DNA of 64,000 bases from Candidatus Riflebacteria bacterium HGW-Riflebacteria-2 (GCA_002839435.1 PGYA01000004.1:88279-152278), one strand, 5' to 3'; shown: positions 46,501 to 56,648, numbered from the stretch's first letter. Made by a program: numbers and translations. Notes: generated from the letters alone by a model not told the origin.

Positions 46501-48188
46501 CGGCCGAGTGCCCGATAAAGCTCGCCAAGGTCAAGGTGGGCTTTTAGATTGTCTGGATTGCGCTGGATGATAACATTATATGAGCGAATCGCATCTTCGT
46601 TCATGCCACGCTGTTTGTAAATTTCGGCAAGGATTTCGTGCGGGCTGGTATCTTCGGGATTCAGCTGTAGAGCTTGCTGCAGTGAAGTGATTGCTTCAGA
46701 AACAAATCCCAGTTTGATATAGATTGGCCCCAGCATATTCAACCAGCGGGAAGATGGAGCAAGCTGGTGCAGGCGAAGCAGAGTAGCTACCGCATCGCGA
46801 TCTCTGCCACTCGCTATCTGGAGCTCCTGCAGGTCGTTGAGCAGTTCAACATTGGCGGAGTCACTTTCGAGAAGGGCATTGATCGCGTCAATTTCTTCGT
46901 TGACCATTCCCTTGCTGCGGTAAATCAGGCGCAGCTCACCTTTGATGTCACTGCGACCCGGTTCCAGCTCAAGAACCCGCATGTAATAGGCATTCGCTTC
47001 TTCGATCATTCCTTTTTCGCCATAAGCTCTTGCCAGAATTAATGCCAGTTCGGCGTCTTCCGGTATGCTTACGCTGAGTGCCTCAAGAGCATCGAGACAG
47101 AGCACGGCGTTGCCACCAGCCCTGACGACTTCGTAGAGTCGTTCAAGAATGTCATAGTCTTCAGGATTCGATTCCAGAGAATGGTTATAGCATTCAATCG
47201 CCTTGTCAAGATCGCCATTGGCGCCATAAGACGCCGCCAGACTCTTCATGACATCGCTGGAAGTTGTATCCTGTGCCGCTATGGCTTCGTATTCTTTAAT
47301 CTGCAGGTCATACTGGCCTTTGTCACCGTAAAGCCCGGCGAGTTCGTAGCGGATCTCAAGCCAGTCCGGCTTCATCCTGGCAATAACCTCGAATTCCCTG
47401 AGGGCCTCTTCCATGAGCTCCATCTTCTGATAGAGCTTGCCGCAACGGTAGTAGAGTTCAACATTGTTCTTGTCGAGTTCTTTTACCGCTTCGTATTTTG
47501 CCAGGGCTTCTTCATATTTGCCACGGGTTTCCATATCTTTGGCGATTTTGAAATGAATGGCCGGGTTGTTGGGATCAAGATACTCGGCCTTCTTGTATTC
47601 CATCATCGCATCATTGTACTGGCCGTTGAATTCATAGGCTTCGCCCAGTTCGGAGTGTAGTCTGGCGTTGTCAGGGTCGATCTCAATAGCCTGTAGATAT
47701 AGACTGATGGCGCTGTCAATATCGTTCTGCGTTATTTTAAGACGTGCCAGTTCGATGATGGCCCCAGTAAATTTCTGATCAAGGTCTATCGCACGGTTGA
47801 AATGATGCTCGGCCTTGTCGAACGAATTCCGTTGCAGGTAAAGCTGGCCAAGGTCGAACTGTAGCTCTTTGTTGTCAGGAGCCAGAGTTATTGCTTTGTC
47901 ATAGATTTCAATGGCATGATCTGTCTGACCGGTCTGGAGGTAAAGAGAACCCAGCGTGTTGAGAGCCGGCGCATCTGCCGGGGAAAGCGAAATGATGTGC
48001 TCGAGAGTTTTGATCGCCTCAGACTTGTTGTCGAGATGCTGATAGCAGTCTGCCATCAGTTTCATTGCCGGCACAAAGTCTGGTTTTTCTTCCAGAACCT
48101 TCCCGAGGGTCTTGCTGGCTTTTTCGTAATTCTGCAGTTCGTAGTATGTCTGCCCTTTTTCCAGAAGGATTTCCCAGCGGTTAATCAT
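43581..48188 (-). CDS. Giant TPR-repeat protein (1535 aa)
   Basis: Near-continuous 34-aa TPR units from the start (YYELQNYEKASKTLGKVLEEKPDFVPAMKLMADCYQHLDNKSEAIKTL...). Confidence 0.95.
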   Translation of the reverse strand: MINRWEILLEKGQTYYELQNYEKASKTLGKVLEEKPDFVPAMKLMADCYQHLDNKSEAIKTLEHIISLSPADAPALNTLGSLYLQTGQTDHAIEIYDKAITLAPDNKELQFDLGQLYLQRNSFDKAEHHFNRAIDLDQKFTGAIIELARLKITQNDIDSAISLYLQAIEIDPDNARLHSELGEAYEFNGQYNDAMMEYKKAEYLDPNNPAIHFKIAKDMETRGKYEEALAKYEAVKELDKNNVELYYRCGKLYQKMELMEEALREFEVIARMKPDWLEIRYELAGLYGDKGQYDLQIKEYEAIAAQDTTSSDVMKSLAASYGANGDLDKAIECYNHSLESNPEDYDILERLYEVVRAGGNAVLCLDALEALSVSIPEDAELALILARAYGEKGMIEEANAYYMRVLELEPGRSDIKGELRLIYRSKGMVNEEIDAINALLESDSANVELLNDLQELQIASGRDRDAVATLLRLHQLAPSSRWLNMLGPIYIKLGFVSEAITSLQQALQLNPEDTSPHEILAEIYKQRGMNEDAIRSYNVIIQRNPDNLKAHLDLGELYRALGRTHDQIASLKQAISLGARDPRLYLELGSNLLQEGDNENGLAYLQQARELSDQTPQFLNNLISIYLMRNFHQEALNELENLRQQTPEDIALYIKMSRIYQSRQMFEEGLEILNQARVIAPQNLSITLEIARLYMACEDFAQVIAILQEARQINPGNNEISSIISEAYARTGDHEMAIMELKTLISNDPSNTTARIQLGRVYSISNMIDQASMTFKDIIADEPDNPIARTELGCIYLNMGKSYNDNSMIDSGITELKTALSLDEQSVNAHYELGKAYNDLGKVDEALKEFTRVLELDPLHIQGKEYYNALVNVKVSSQANDGIKQARIFSERGMFKNAVLEYEKVIEIQPDNQVAWYELGNLHYTMETYDKALESLLKAKEIDNEQPEIYISLAQTYIRIEQPDEASIELQELLGMAPDHYNGLYMLGKIFQDKGWADEAIEKYEAANQIIPNELDPILQLGILYRDKNDYDTARVWFQKVMEVDAGNMVASDFFANLSASQRSQEIDEAFAKAVEAEKEGDVDAAIMHYDSIIDLDNHNLDARFKLGALYESKNMFDEATFEYEQAIGLDKNARYKELPLRLGNLHIRKGKIVEAVESLTKAKEYYPTNVDVRIELITQLKFKALNNFSSAEELQDFNKAIRAAVEQGQNYCDWLELGLFVSKGLDSEIDEETAITQSIDCFQKVLELDPGNTFAMTELAKVYHRRNMLTDVENIYKEILEKDPESAYVHRKLADLYQSQGRFEEALSELRQLLELEPMSGDYHMKIIDISKEMLAKAQDRDRQLVNLLKEYQSKAEANPKDTMANFSLGYAFITLGAGFTPTEEEQQKAVYYFKLANSCDPNNLWPYWGLKIVYSKQSISGKHMYDEAIAICRKALKVDENSPRAHYELGEAYNENYQINMKNEAMQEYRKAIQLDPNYVEAHFRLASIYRVKNMYDRASEEYNKVIELDPTGPLANDAKRSLVHIERSKGEG

Positions 48189-48249
48189 TCGCCTGTCTCC
48201 TTAGCTGTGTCATATATATCACTGTTTCTGTATTGCCGCAACGCTGGCA

Positions 48250-51200
48250 TCAGTCGTCGCCCTCCTCAGCTTCCATCAATTCGTCAGCTTTTTCAAGGGC
48301 TTTGACTGCTTCCTCTTTTCTGCCCATGGCACGATAGGTCTTGCCGAGCAGGAAATAGACGGTGGAACCGGCTTCCGGGAATCCGGCAGCTTTTTGCAGA
48401 TTCTGCAGTGCTTCTTCGTAGGATTCTTTTTCGAGATTATCGGCGCCTATCTTGAGCAGAACCTCGTAATTTTCTTCCATCTGCCCCTGCGCTTTTTTGA
48501 ATGATTCAGTGGCCTTAGACTTGTCGTTGAGTCCTTCATAGGCTTTACCCAGCAGAAAATGTGCCTCACCGTTATCTGGTGTTATGGCAACCGCCTTCTC
48601 AAGGGTGGGTGCTGCTTCTGCCAGCATGCCATTATCAATATACAGCTTGCCGAGCTCGAAGTAGACTTCCTGATGGTTCGAATCGAGGTTGATGACTTTC
48701 TTGAATTCTTCGATTGCTTCGCTGACCTTGAGAAGCTTGTAGTAGGCTTTGCCCAGTTCAAAATGCGCCCGGCTGTTGGTCGGGTAGCGGTTGATCGCCT
48801 TTTTATAGAGCCGTACCATCTTGTCGTAATTCTGGTGTTCCCAGAAAATAGCGCCGAGAGCGTAAATGCATTCGATCAGGTTTTCGTTGAGATTGAGCGC
48901 CTGCTCGAAGTTGGCAGCAGCTTCGTTCTGCTGACCAAGCCCGCGGTAGGCTTCCCCAAGCTCAAAGAAGAACAGGGCGTTTTTTGGTGCCGCTTCAACT
49001 GCTTTTGAATAGAGAGCTACCATGGCTTCGTAATTCTCGTTCTGCTTGTATTGAGCTCCAAGGCGGTAAATGATATTGAGATCGCCAGGCTTGAAATCAA
49101 GTGCCTTTTCAAATGATTTTATGGCGCCCTCAGCGTCGCCAAGCTTTTCGCAGGCTTCACCGAGTTCCTTGTAGATCACGTAGCTTTCGGCTTCGAGTTC
49201 GACAGCCTTTTCGTAAAACTGTTTTGCTTCCTGCCATTCTTCCATTGACAGGTGGATGGTGCCGAGCTTCTGATAGACATCGACATAGTCATCCTGCAGC
49301 TCGAGAGCCTTCTTGAATCTCGGCATTGCATCATGATACTCTTCGCGCTGGTAATAAACGTCGCCGAGTTCATAATAGATGACGGCATTCTCGGGATCGA
49401 GCTGACTAGCCTTCTGCAGTTCGTCGATGGCTTCTTCAGTGCGGCCGGTATCGCGCAGGTGACGGCCAAGTTCGAGGTGCGCGCGCTTGTGGTCTGATGA
49501 CAGGCCGATTACTGTCTTGAATTCGCTGATGGCATTGTCATTGAGACCCTGGGTTGAGTAAATTATGCCAAGCTCGAAGTGGGCGCTGGCATTGCGCGGA
49601 TCGAGGCTGATAACATTGCGGTAGGCTTCTACCGCCTCGTCAATGATGCCCTGGCTGGCATAAGCTTTCGCCAGTTCAATATTAACGGCGATGTTGGAAG
49701 GTTCGTAGACGAGCGCTTCCTTGAATTCGCCAATTGCTTTATCGACGCGGCCCTTGTTGATATAAGCCATTGCCAGTTCGCGGTGCGGGACCGGGTTGCT
49801 TCCATCAATCTGAATAGCTCGACTGAAGCGGTCGATTGCCATGTCGAGATTGCCCTGCTTCCTGTGCATAAGGCCGATGTGAGTGAGAATTTCGGGGTTG
49901 TTGGGCTCACGCTCGAGCGCCGCCTCGAATTCTTTCAGGGCTTCGGTCAGACGGTTGAGGTGATCGTAAACCTTGCCGAGTTCGAGGTGAATCATCGAGT
50001 TCTGCGGGTCGGTTTCGAATACGCGCACGTAGTATTTGGCAGCCTCTTCCCATTTTTCAAGGGAAGCGTAAATCTTGCCGAGGCGAATAAGCGCGTCTGT
50101 GCGCTCTTCATTCGTTTCGGCGACCTTGAGATACTCGTCAAGCGCCTTTTCAAGCTGACCGCAGTGATAGCAGGTTTCCGCCAGGCGGAAGCGGGCCGAA
50201 TGATTCTGCGGGTCCATCTCGACCAGCCGGCGATAGCAGTTGCCTGCCAGTTCATACTGTTCAGACATATTATAAAGATCGCCGAGATTGGCGAGCGCTT
50301 CGCTCAGAGACGGGTCGATCTCAAGGGCAAGTTTGTATTCATCAATTGCTTTGCCGCTCTTGTCGAGGCTCATGTAGACTTCTGCCAGCTCAACATGGGC
50401 CTGTGGAGCGTCCGGCCGAATTTTGATGGCGCTCTTGTAGGATTCAACCGACTTTTCGAGGGCGTTGCGATGATGGTAGATTCTGCCCAGCTCAAGATGA
50501 GCTTCGAAAATTTCGGGTTCGATGTCTACCACAGTGTGAAGAGCATTCAGAGCCTTGTCATGCAGATCCCTGATGATGTATATCTTGGCCAGCGACATCT
50601 GAGCCTGAACGTGATCAGGCTTGATTTCGACTACCTTCCTGAACTCATCTTCAGCTTTGTATATCTGATTGGTTGACTCATAAAGGCGGGCAAGGTTTTC
50701 GTGCGCCTGCAGACCATCTGGCTGTAGATCGATAGCTCTGAGGTATTCTTCTTCGGCTTCCTTGAGCATGTCAAGGCGCTCAAGCGTATTGGCATACAGT
50801 ATAATAGCATCGATGAATTCGTTCTCGCGGCTGAGAACCTTTTCAAGTATGGTTTTCGCTTCCTGCCAGTTGTTGGCATCAGCATAGAGTCTGGCCAGAT
50901 CGAACTGGATACGCGAAGGATCAGGCGCCAGGGTAATTGCCCGGCCGAGTTCGTCGATTGCCTGCTGGAAGCGGCCGTTGCGGTGATGCAGCAGCCCAAG
51001 ATAGTAATGCGCCTGATAGTGTTCTGGTTCAAGTTCTATGGTTCTTGACAGACGTATTCTTGCGGTTTCTTCCTGGTTCTCTTCAAAGCAGATGCGACCG
51101 ATGGCGAAATGGGCTTCGGTATAGTCGATATCTAGCTCTACCGCCTTACGCAGGTTGGCGAGGGCTTTTTCGGTCTCTTTGATATCCTGGTAAACGCGGC

Positions 51201-53100
51201 CAAGTTCGTAATAACCCTGGGCAAAGTTAGGATTAATGCGGATCACCTTCTGATACAGCTTGATCGCTTCTTCTTCGTGTTTCTCGGCGTATTTTATTTC
51301 GGCCATATGCAGATAGGCCGGAATATAGGTCTTGTCTTTTTCGGCGGCCTGAGCGAAATAGTCGTAGGCCCTGGCCAGATTGCCCATTTTTCTATAGACA
51401 TCGCCAGTTTCAAAATAGGCGCGCGGGTCTTCCGGGTCGAGTTCTTCGACCAGTTTGCAAGCTTCGAGGGCCTGCTCGAACAGTGGCGTCGAATTCTCAA
51501 AGGTGGTCAGGTATGAGTTCTTGAGACCCCAGAATGCCCACTTGAAATCAGGAGTCAGGTTGATTGCCATCTGGTAGCCGTTGAGGGCTTCTTCGAGACG
51601 CTCTTCCTGCTTTTCGGGCAGCTGTGAGGGCAGAACCTGGCAGGCATAGGCCAGGGCAAAGTGCGCTACCGGGTTCTGGAAATCGACCATGGCAGAGTTC
51701 TTGTATTGCTCGATGAACTTGCTGTAAAGAGTTTCGGTATCCTTGCTGCCGAAAGTTCTGATGCGGTAAAGGTCGATCTGGTTCATAATCGCCAGCGGGC
51801 TTGATTTGTCGATTTCTAGGGCCTTCTCAAAGGCTTCGAAGGCTTCTTCATACTGGCGACGTTTTACATAGATTTTACCAAGCTCTATCCAGGCACCGAG
51901 AGCGTTGGCTTCTTTAAAGAAGCGCAGCTTGTTGAACAGGTAACCTTCCTGATATACGTCATGCGTGCGGTTGCGCGAAAGATCGATAACTTCGCGGAAG
52001 CGGGTGATCGCGAGTTCGAGCATTCCCATCAGCAGGTGAATGCTGCCCAGGCGGAAGTGCGCGAAAACGTTGGTCGGGTTGATATTGAGACCCTGCTGGT
52101 AATATTCAATCGCCTGGTCGTAATTAGCCTTCTGTTCACTGATATAGCCAAGCCTGAAGTAGGCGGGCGCGTAGCCCGGACTGAGTTCGAGGGCGCGGCG
52201 ATAACTGCTGTGTGCGCTGGCCAGTGCTTCTTCGGTGATCATGGCGTGCTCGGCCTGCGAAATTAGATAGCATTCGCCGAGTTCGAAGTTCAGGCGCGGG
52301 TCGTTGCTTATCTGGTCAAGAGCCTCTAGAAGCTGTTCTATCGCCTTTTCGTAAAGTCCGTCATAAATGTACAGATCTTTGATGCCAAGGTGGGCCCAGA
52401 GATTTTTAGGATTGATTTCAAGCGCCCGTTCCATCATCAGCCGGGCTTCCTGTCGCTGTTCAATGAACTTTTCGCTGTCCTGTGAGTGCAATATCAGGTA
52501 GGCATTACCCATGATACAGTTGGCCATCGATTCACTTTCAATCGTGCGCAGGTCTTCGCGCAGCTTGTCGATAACGGCCTGATAGCGCTGTTCACGGTCT
52601 GGCATGTTCGAGCACAGGGCTCTGTATTGCAGAATCAGCCTGATCCAGGTTTCGCCGTCTTCAGGCTCTTTTTTCAAACACTGGCGATAAGAAGAAATCG
52701 ATTCGTCAAAGATGCCCTGAACCGAGTAAATGTCGCCAAGTGCCTTGTGAACCACTGGGTTCTGTGCTTCAAGAATAGCGGCTTTCTTGAATTCAAGAAG
52801 GGCTCTTTCAAACATGCCCTTGTTTTTGTAAATAGTTGCCTGGCTGATGTACAGGTTGACACGTTCCTGTTTTTCATCGTCAGAGAACAGGCTGGCACGC
52901 TCTTTCATCAACACCAGCTCATTCTGCTCGGCCAGTTTTTTGAGCGAATCGAGATACTCGCGCGAGGCGGTGCCGATTTCCAGGAAAATGCAGCGTGCGT
53001 CCTGCGCATGATAAAACATGCACTGCTCTTGTATGCAGCCGCCTTCCGGGCTTTTGTCATCTCTCAGTTTACCCAGAAAAGGGCATATTTCCTTGGTCAT
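48250..53100 (-). CDS. Giant TPR-repeat protein (1616 aa) with N-terminal Cys-rich motif
   Basis: N-terminus MTKEICPFLGKLRDDKSPEGGCIQEQCMFYHAQDARCIFLE then continuous TPRs; ATGA overlap with the ftsK stop. Confidence 0.95.
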   Translation of the reverse strand: MTKEICPFLGKLRDDKSPEGGCIQEQCMFYHAQDARCIFLEIGTASREYLDSLKKLAEQNELVLMKERASLFSDDEKQERVNLYISQATIYKNKGMFERALLEFKKAAILEAQNPVVHKALGDIYSVQGIFDESISSYRQCLKKEPEDGETWIRLILQYRALCSNMPDREQRYQAVIDKLREDLRTIESESMANCIMGNAYLILHSQDSEKFIEQRQEARLMMERALEINPKNLWAHLGIKDLYIYDGLYEKAIEQLLEALDQISNDPRLNFELGECYLISQAEHAMITEEALASAHSSYRRALELSPGYAPAYFRLGYISEQKANYDQAIEYYQQGLNINPTNVFAHFRLGSIHLLMGMLELAITRFREVIDLSRNRTHDVYQEGYLFNKLRFFKEANALGAWIELGKIYVKRRQYEEAFEAFEKALEIDKSSPLAIMNQIDLYRIRTFGSKDTETLYSKFIEQYKNSAMVDFQNPVAHFALAYACQVLPSQLPEKQEERLEEALNGYQMAINLTPDFKWAFWGLKNSYLTTFENSTPLFEQALEACKLVEELDPEDPRAYFETGDVYRKMGNLARAYDYFAQAAEKDKTYIPAYLHMAEIKYAEKHEEEAIKLYQKVIRINPNFAQGYYELGRVYQDIKETEKALANLRKAVELDIDYTEAHFAIGRICFEENQEETARIRLSRTIELEPEHYQAHYYLGLLHHRNGRFQQAIDELGRAITLAPDPSRIQFDLARLYADANNWQEAKTILEKVLSRENEFIDAIILYANTLERLDMLKEAEEEYLRAIDLQPDGLQAHENLARLYESTNQIYKAEDEFRKVVEIKPDHVQAQMSLAKIYIIRDLHDKALNALHTVVDIEPEIFEAHLELGRIYHHRNALEKSVESYKSAIKIRPDAPQAHVELAEVYMSLDKSGKAIDEYKLALEIDPSLSEALANLGDLYNMSEQYELAGNCYRRLVEMDPQNHSARFRLAETCYHCGQLEKALDEYLKVAETNEERTDALIRLGKIYASLEKWEEAAKYYVRVFETDPQNSMIHLELGKVYDHLNRLTEALKEFEAALEREPNNPEILTHIGLMHRKQGNLDMAIDRFSRAIQIDGSNPVPHRELAMAYINKGRVDKAIGEFKEALVYEPSNIAVNIELAKAYASQGIIDEAVEAYRNVISLDPRNASAHFELGIIYSTQGLNDNAISEFKTVIGLSSDHKRAHLELGRHLRDTGRTEEAIDELQKASQLDPENAVIYYELGDVYYQREEYHDAMPRFKKALELQDDYVDVYQKLGTIHLSMEEWQEAKQFYEKAVELEAESYVIYKELGEACEKLGDAEGAIKSFEKALDFKPGDLNIIYRLGAQYKQNENYEAMVALYSKAVEAAPKNALFFFELGEAYRGLGQQNEAAANFEQALNLNENLIECIYALGAIFWEHQNYDKMVRLYKKAINRYPTNSRAHFELGKAYYKLLKVSEAIEEFKKVINLDSNHQEVYFELGKLYIDNGMLAEAAPTLEKAVAITPDNGEAHFLLGKAYEGLNDKSKATESFKKAQGQMEENYEVLLKIGADNLEKESYEEALQNLQKAAGFPEAGSTVYFLLGKTYRAMGRKEEAVKALEKADELMEAEEGDD

Positions 53101-55829
53101 ACCTGAGTATTACTCCTTCCGATGAGAACTCTTCGTTTGTTTGCTCCATCCATTGGGCTGACCAGTCCTTTTTCTTCAAGCTGATCCATAATTCTGGCCG
53201 CCCTATTATAACCGATTCTGAACTTTCTTTGAAGCATGCTGGTCGATGTTTTTTCCTGAGTTTCCAGATACTTCAATATCTGCTGTATCAGCGGAGAATC
53301 TGCGTCGCCGCTATTGTTTTCTTCGTCATCATAGCCGTCTTCGTCGTCATCTGAGCTGGCCGGAGCTATGTCCATGTATTCTGGCTGGCCCTGCTGCTTG
53401 ACAAAGTTGATGAGATCCATCAACTCATTATCGGAAACATAGGCGCCCTGTAGTCGCAGCGGCTTGTTGCGCCCCTTGGGAATGAAAAGCATGTCACCCT
53501 TGCCAAGCAGACGTTCGGCTCCTTTCGCATCGAGAATAGTTCTTGAGTCTATTGCAGATGTGACTGAAAAAGCAATTCTTGTCGGTAGATTCGCTTTGAT
53601 CAGGCCGGTGAGAACGTTTACCGATGGGCGCTGTGTCGCTATAACCAGATGCATGCCAACCGCGCGCGCCATCTGGGCGAGACGGCAGATCGATCCTTCA
53701 ACTTCGGCAGAAGCGGTCATCATCAGGTCTGCCAGTTCGTCTATAACTATGACTATAAAAGGCATTGGTTCAAGCTCAGGGTTTTCCTGCCTGAGTCTTT
53801 CAATTTCTTCATTGTAACTCGAAATCTTTTTGCAGCCGCATTCCGCCAGTATTTCATAGCGTCGTGTCATCTCTTCGACTGCCCACATCAGTGCCGCCGA
53901 TGCTTTGGCCGGATCGGTCACTACCGGTGCGATCAGATGCGGAATTCCATTGTAGGATGACAACTCGACCATTTTGGGATCGATCATCACAAACTTGACC
54001 TGATCGGCTCTTGCCTGAAAAAGTATGCTGGCAATGATGGTGTTGACACATACCGATTTGCCAGACCCGGTTGAGCCGGCGATCAGCAGATGTGGCATCT
54101 CAGCAAGATCTGCCAGAACCGGCTTCCCGTCAATGGTTACACCGAGTGCCAGATTGAGCGGAATCGGGTTCTTTCCGAATTTTTCATTTTTCAGCAGATC
54201 GTAAAAATACACAGGCGTTGCTTTGGGGTTCGGAATTTCGATGCCCAGAGCTGATTTGCCGGGAATAGGCGCTTCGATGCGAATTGCCTGGGCAGCAAGT
54301 GCCAGCGCAATGTCATCGATAAGCCCGGTTATTCGCGAAACCTTTACGCCGGGCGCTGGCTTGATTTCGAATCTGGATACGGCCGGGCCTTCGATGATGT
54401 TGGTCACAGATGCTTTGATGCCGAACTCTTCGAGAGTTTTTATCAGAAATGCTGAGCGCTCGCTCAGTTCTGAACGGGTATCCTGGTTTTCCCTCGGCTG
54501 CGGTGTTCTTAGAATCTCAATAGGTGGCAGCTTAACTTCAGAAATGGCTTTCTGCTTAGGGGATTGAGCGACATAGTTGCCGGTCTTGATTTCCTGATCG
54601 ATAAGGTTGTCTTCAAGACATACAGGCTCTTCATCAATTTCTGTTTCATGAGAAACCTCATCATAAGCGGCTGTGTGTACCGATTTTGCTGCCATGATCC
54701 GATCTGCGGCCGTGTCTGCCTGTTCGTTTTCTTCTTCGTCCTCAAAGCATACCATAACTCTCAGCTCTTCATCTTCGTCAGATTCATTTTCAGAAGAGGG
54801 TGGGGGAGTGGTAAAAACCGCTGTATTAGCGGCGTCAACTATAAGGCAATGGCTGGCGATCTGACTGACTTGAAACAGAACGGCATTTTCGCCGGTTGCT
54901 GAAGGCATACCATTGTTCTGTGTGTCAATGTTGTCCTGCCAGTGCTTTGGCACCGGAATAACCGTCGCTTCTTCTTCATCCGGGATGCTGGTGGCAGTCT
55001 GGCTGGTCGCGGTCTCTTCTTCCTCTTCGGCCATATCTTCAAGCTCGCCGGCGGGTTCAGCTGCCATCCGGGGCTTGAAAGACAAGAGACGACCAAGCTG
55101 TCTGGCCGGGTCGATATCCTTCTCCGAGAAAAACTGCCGGGTCTGCCGATAGACTGCTGCCAGCAGGTCGGCCGTTGTTTTGACCGCGCCAATAATCATT
55201 GCAAGAAGGCTGAGAGTTATTTCCCAGCAGAAGAAAATGAATCTTGTAGTAAGGCTGGCAAATATAAGAGATGCCGCCAGAATATCTTTGTAGAGAATGT
55301 CGAGTGCGAAAATCATTGAAGACATCAGCAGAAAGCTGAACAGCACTTTACTGGGAACAGGTCCGAACAGCCCGGAAAACAGGCTGAGCGCGTAGACTCC
55401 AGCCTTGCCGCCTTCCATGCCCAGCAGACCCAGCCCGAAGAACATTACTCCACCAATGCCGGCAATACGCCAGCCAATGTTGGTGAAGGGTCGCTCAAGA
55501 AAGCGCTGTATGCCCAGCAGTCCGATCATCGCCGGCAATATGTATACGCCCATGCCAAGATACACCATGCAGCTGTTGACCAGCCCTGGCACCTGGGAAG
55601 AACTCAGATAGTGAAGCAGCGAGAGGGCGAATGCGCTTATTCCTACCAGCACAAGTCCGGTGGCTTCGCTGCGCTGGCGTGCGTCTATAGTCGTGGGCAG
55701 GGTTCGTGTGTTGCCCTGTCTGGCAGAAACCTTGGGGCGACGCTTTACCGCTTCGTTCGTGGGCTTTCTGCTTCTAGTTCGCTCTTTTATGCCGGATTCC
55801 GGCAGAAGAATCTTTTTGCTGCTCATCAT
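53097..55829 (-). CDS. ftsK: FtsK/SpoIIIE-family DNA translocase
   Basis: N-terminal TMs; PHLLIAGSTGSGKSVCVNTIIASIL Walker A; FIVIVIDELADLMM Walker B; C-terminal gamma winged helix TSMLQRKFRIGYNRAARIMDQLEEKGLVSPMDGANKRRVLI. Confidence 0.97.
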   Translation of the reverse strand: MMSSKKILLPESGIKERTRSRKPTNEAVKRRPKVSARQGNTRTLPTTIDARQRSEATGLVLVGISAFALSLLHYLSSSQVPGLVNSCMVYLGMGVYILPAMIGLLGIQRFLERPFTNIGWRIAGIGGVMFFGLGLLGMEGGKAGVYALSLFSGLFGPVPSKVLFSFLLMSSMIFALDILYKDILAASLIFASLTTRFIFFCWEITLSLLAMIIGAVKTTADLLAAVYRQTRQFFSEKDIDPARQLGRLLSFKPRMAAEPAGELEDMAEEEEETATSQTATSIPDEEEATVIPVPKHWQDNIDTQNNGMPSATGENAVLFQVSQIASHCLIVDAANTAVFTTPPPSSENESDEDEELRVMVCFEDEEENEQADTAADRIMAAKSVHTAAYDEVSHETEIDEEPVCLEDNLIDQEIKTGNYVAQSPKQKAISEVKLPPIEILRTPQPRENQDTRSELSERSAFLIKTLEEFGIKASVTNIIEGPAVSRFEIKPAPGVKVSRITGLIDDIALALAAQAIRIEAPIPGKSALGIEIPNPKATPVYFYDLLKNEKFGKNPIPLNLALGVTIDGKPVLADLAEMPHLLIAGSTGSGKSVCVNTIIASILFQARADQVKFVMIDPKMVELSSYNGIPHLIAPVVTDPAKASAALMWAVEEMTRRYEILAECGCKKISSYNEEIERLRQENPELEPMPFIVIVIDELADLMMTASAEVEGSICRLAQMARAVGMHLVIATQRPSVNVLTGLIKANLPTRIAFSVTSAIDSRTILDAKGAERLLGKGDMLFIPKGRNKPLRLQGAYVSDNELMDLINFVKQQGQPEYMDIAPASSDDDEDGYDDEENNSGDADSPLIQQILKYLETQEKTSTSMLQRKFRIGYNRAARIMDQLEEKGLVSPMDGANKRRVLIGRSNTQV

Positions 55830-55841
55830 TGGTATCCTTGC

Positions 55842-56648
55842 TTATTGTCCGGCGAATTGAATCATTACCAGGCTGATTGTAGAAACACAGAACAGGTAAT
55901 ATGCAAAATATGAAAGTTTCTGTTGCTTAACCATATATACAAGTAATTTTAGGGCGAGAAATCCAGTGATCACCGAAACCAGGGTGCCGACTGTCAGTCC
56001 GACAGGATTGATTGACGCCGGAAGGCCGGTTTTGATGAGATCCTTTACTTTGAGCAGGGTAGCGCCTCCAACGGCAGGAATCATCAGAAGAAAAGAGAAC
56101 TTCGTTGCGTCTTCGCCTTTCAGGCCAAGCAACAGACCGGTCGCAATGGTTGAACCTGAGCGTGATACGCCAGGGGTTACCGCCAGACCTTGCATTATCC
56201 CTATTGCTAAAGATTTCCACCAGGGCATGCTTTCGATGTTCTGCTGGTTTTCTTTCTGTTTGAGCTTTTCGCAGATGAGCAGCAGCAAAGCTGTCGCAAA
56301 AAGGGCGAGACAGACAGCGGTCGGATTGGCAAACAGCGCTTCAAACTGCTTTTTAAAACCAACTCCGATAGCGGCTGTCGGCACGCTGCCGAATATTACC
56401 AGCATGGCGATTCTGCGTCGGCCGGCATCTTTCCAGCCGGCAGGAGTGAAGTAGGGCAGGAGATCGCTGCGGAAGTAGTAAATAACAGCCAGCAAAGTGC
56501 CAAAGTGCAGCGCAACGGTGGTAAGCAGGTTGGCGTCAGGGTCTTCGAAGTTGAAAAAATGCTGCATCAACGCCAGGTGGCCAGAACTTGAGACTGGCAA
56601 AAATTCGGTCAAACCCTGAACGAGACCTTGAGCAATATAGGTGAGCAA
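55842..56648 (-). CDS. uppP: Undecaprenyl-diphosphatase
   Basis: GLVQGLTEFLPVSSSGHLALMQHFF...IGIMQGLAVTPGVSRSGSTIATGLLLGL: BacA/UppP signatures. Confidence 0.96.
   Translation of the reverse strand: MLTYIAQGLVQGLTEFLPVSSSGHLALMQHFFNFEDPDANLLTTVALHFGTLLAVIYYFRSDLLPYFTPAGWKDAGRRRIAMLVIFGSVPTAAIGVGFKKQFEALFANPTAVCLALFATALLLLICEKLKQKENQQNIESMPWWKSLAIGIMQGLAVTPGVSRSGSTIATGLLLGLKGEDATKFSFLLMIPAVGGATLLKVKDLIKTGLPASINPVGLTVGTLVSVITGFLALKLLVYMVKQQKLSYFAYYLFCVSTISLVMIQFAGQ

Noticed and set aside
49579-50676. 365-aa plus-strand ORF antisense to the giant TPR gene, plus other antisense ORFs (47181-47660, 52486-53106, 43578-44126)
   Set aside because: They mirror the coding strand of clear TPR genes with strong codon periodicity. 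No SD or recognisable domain.
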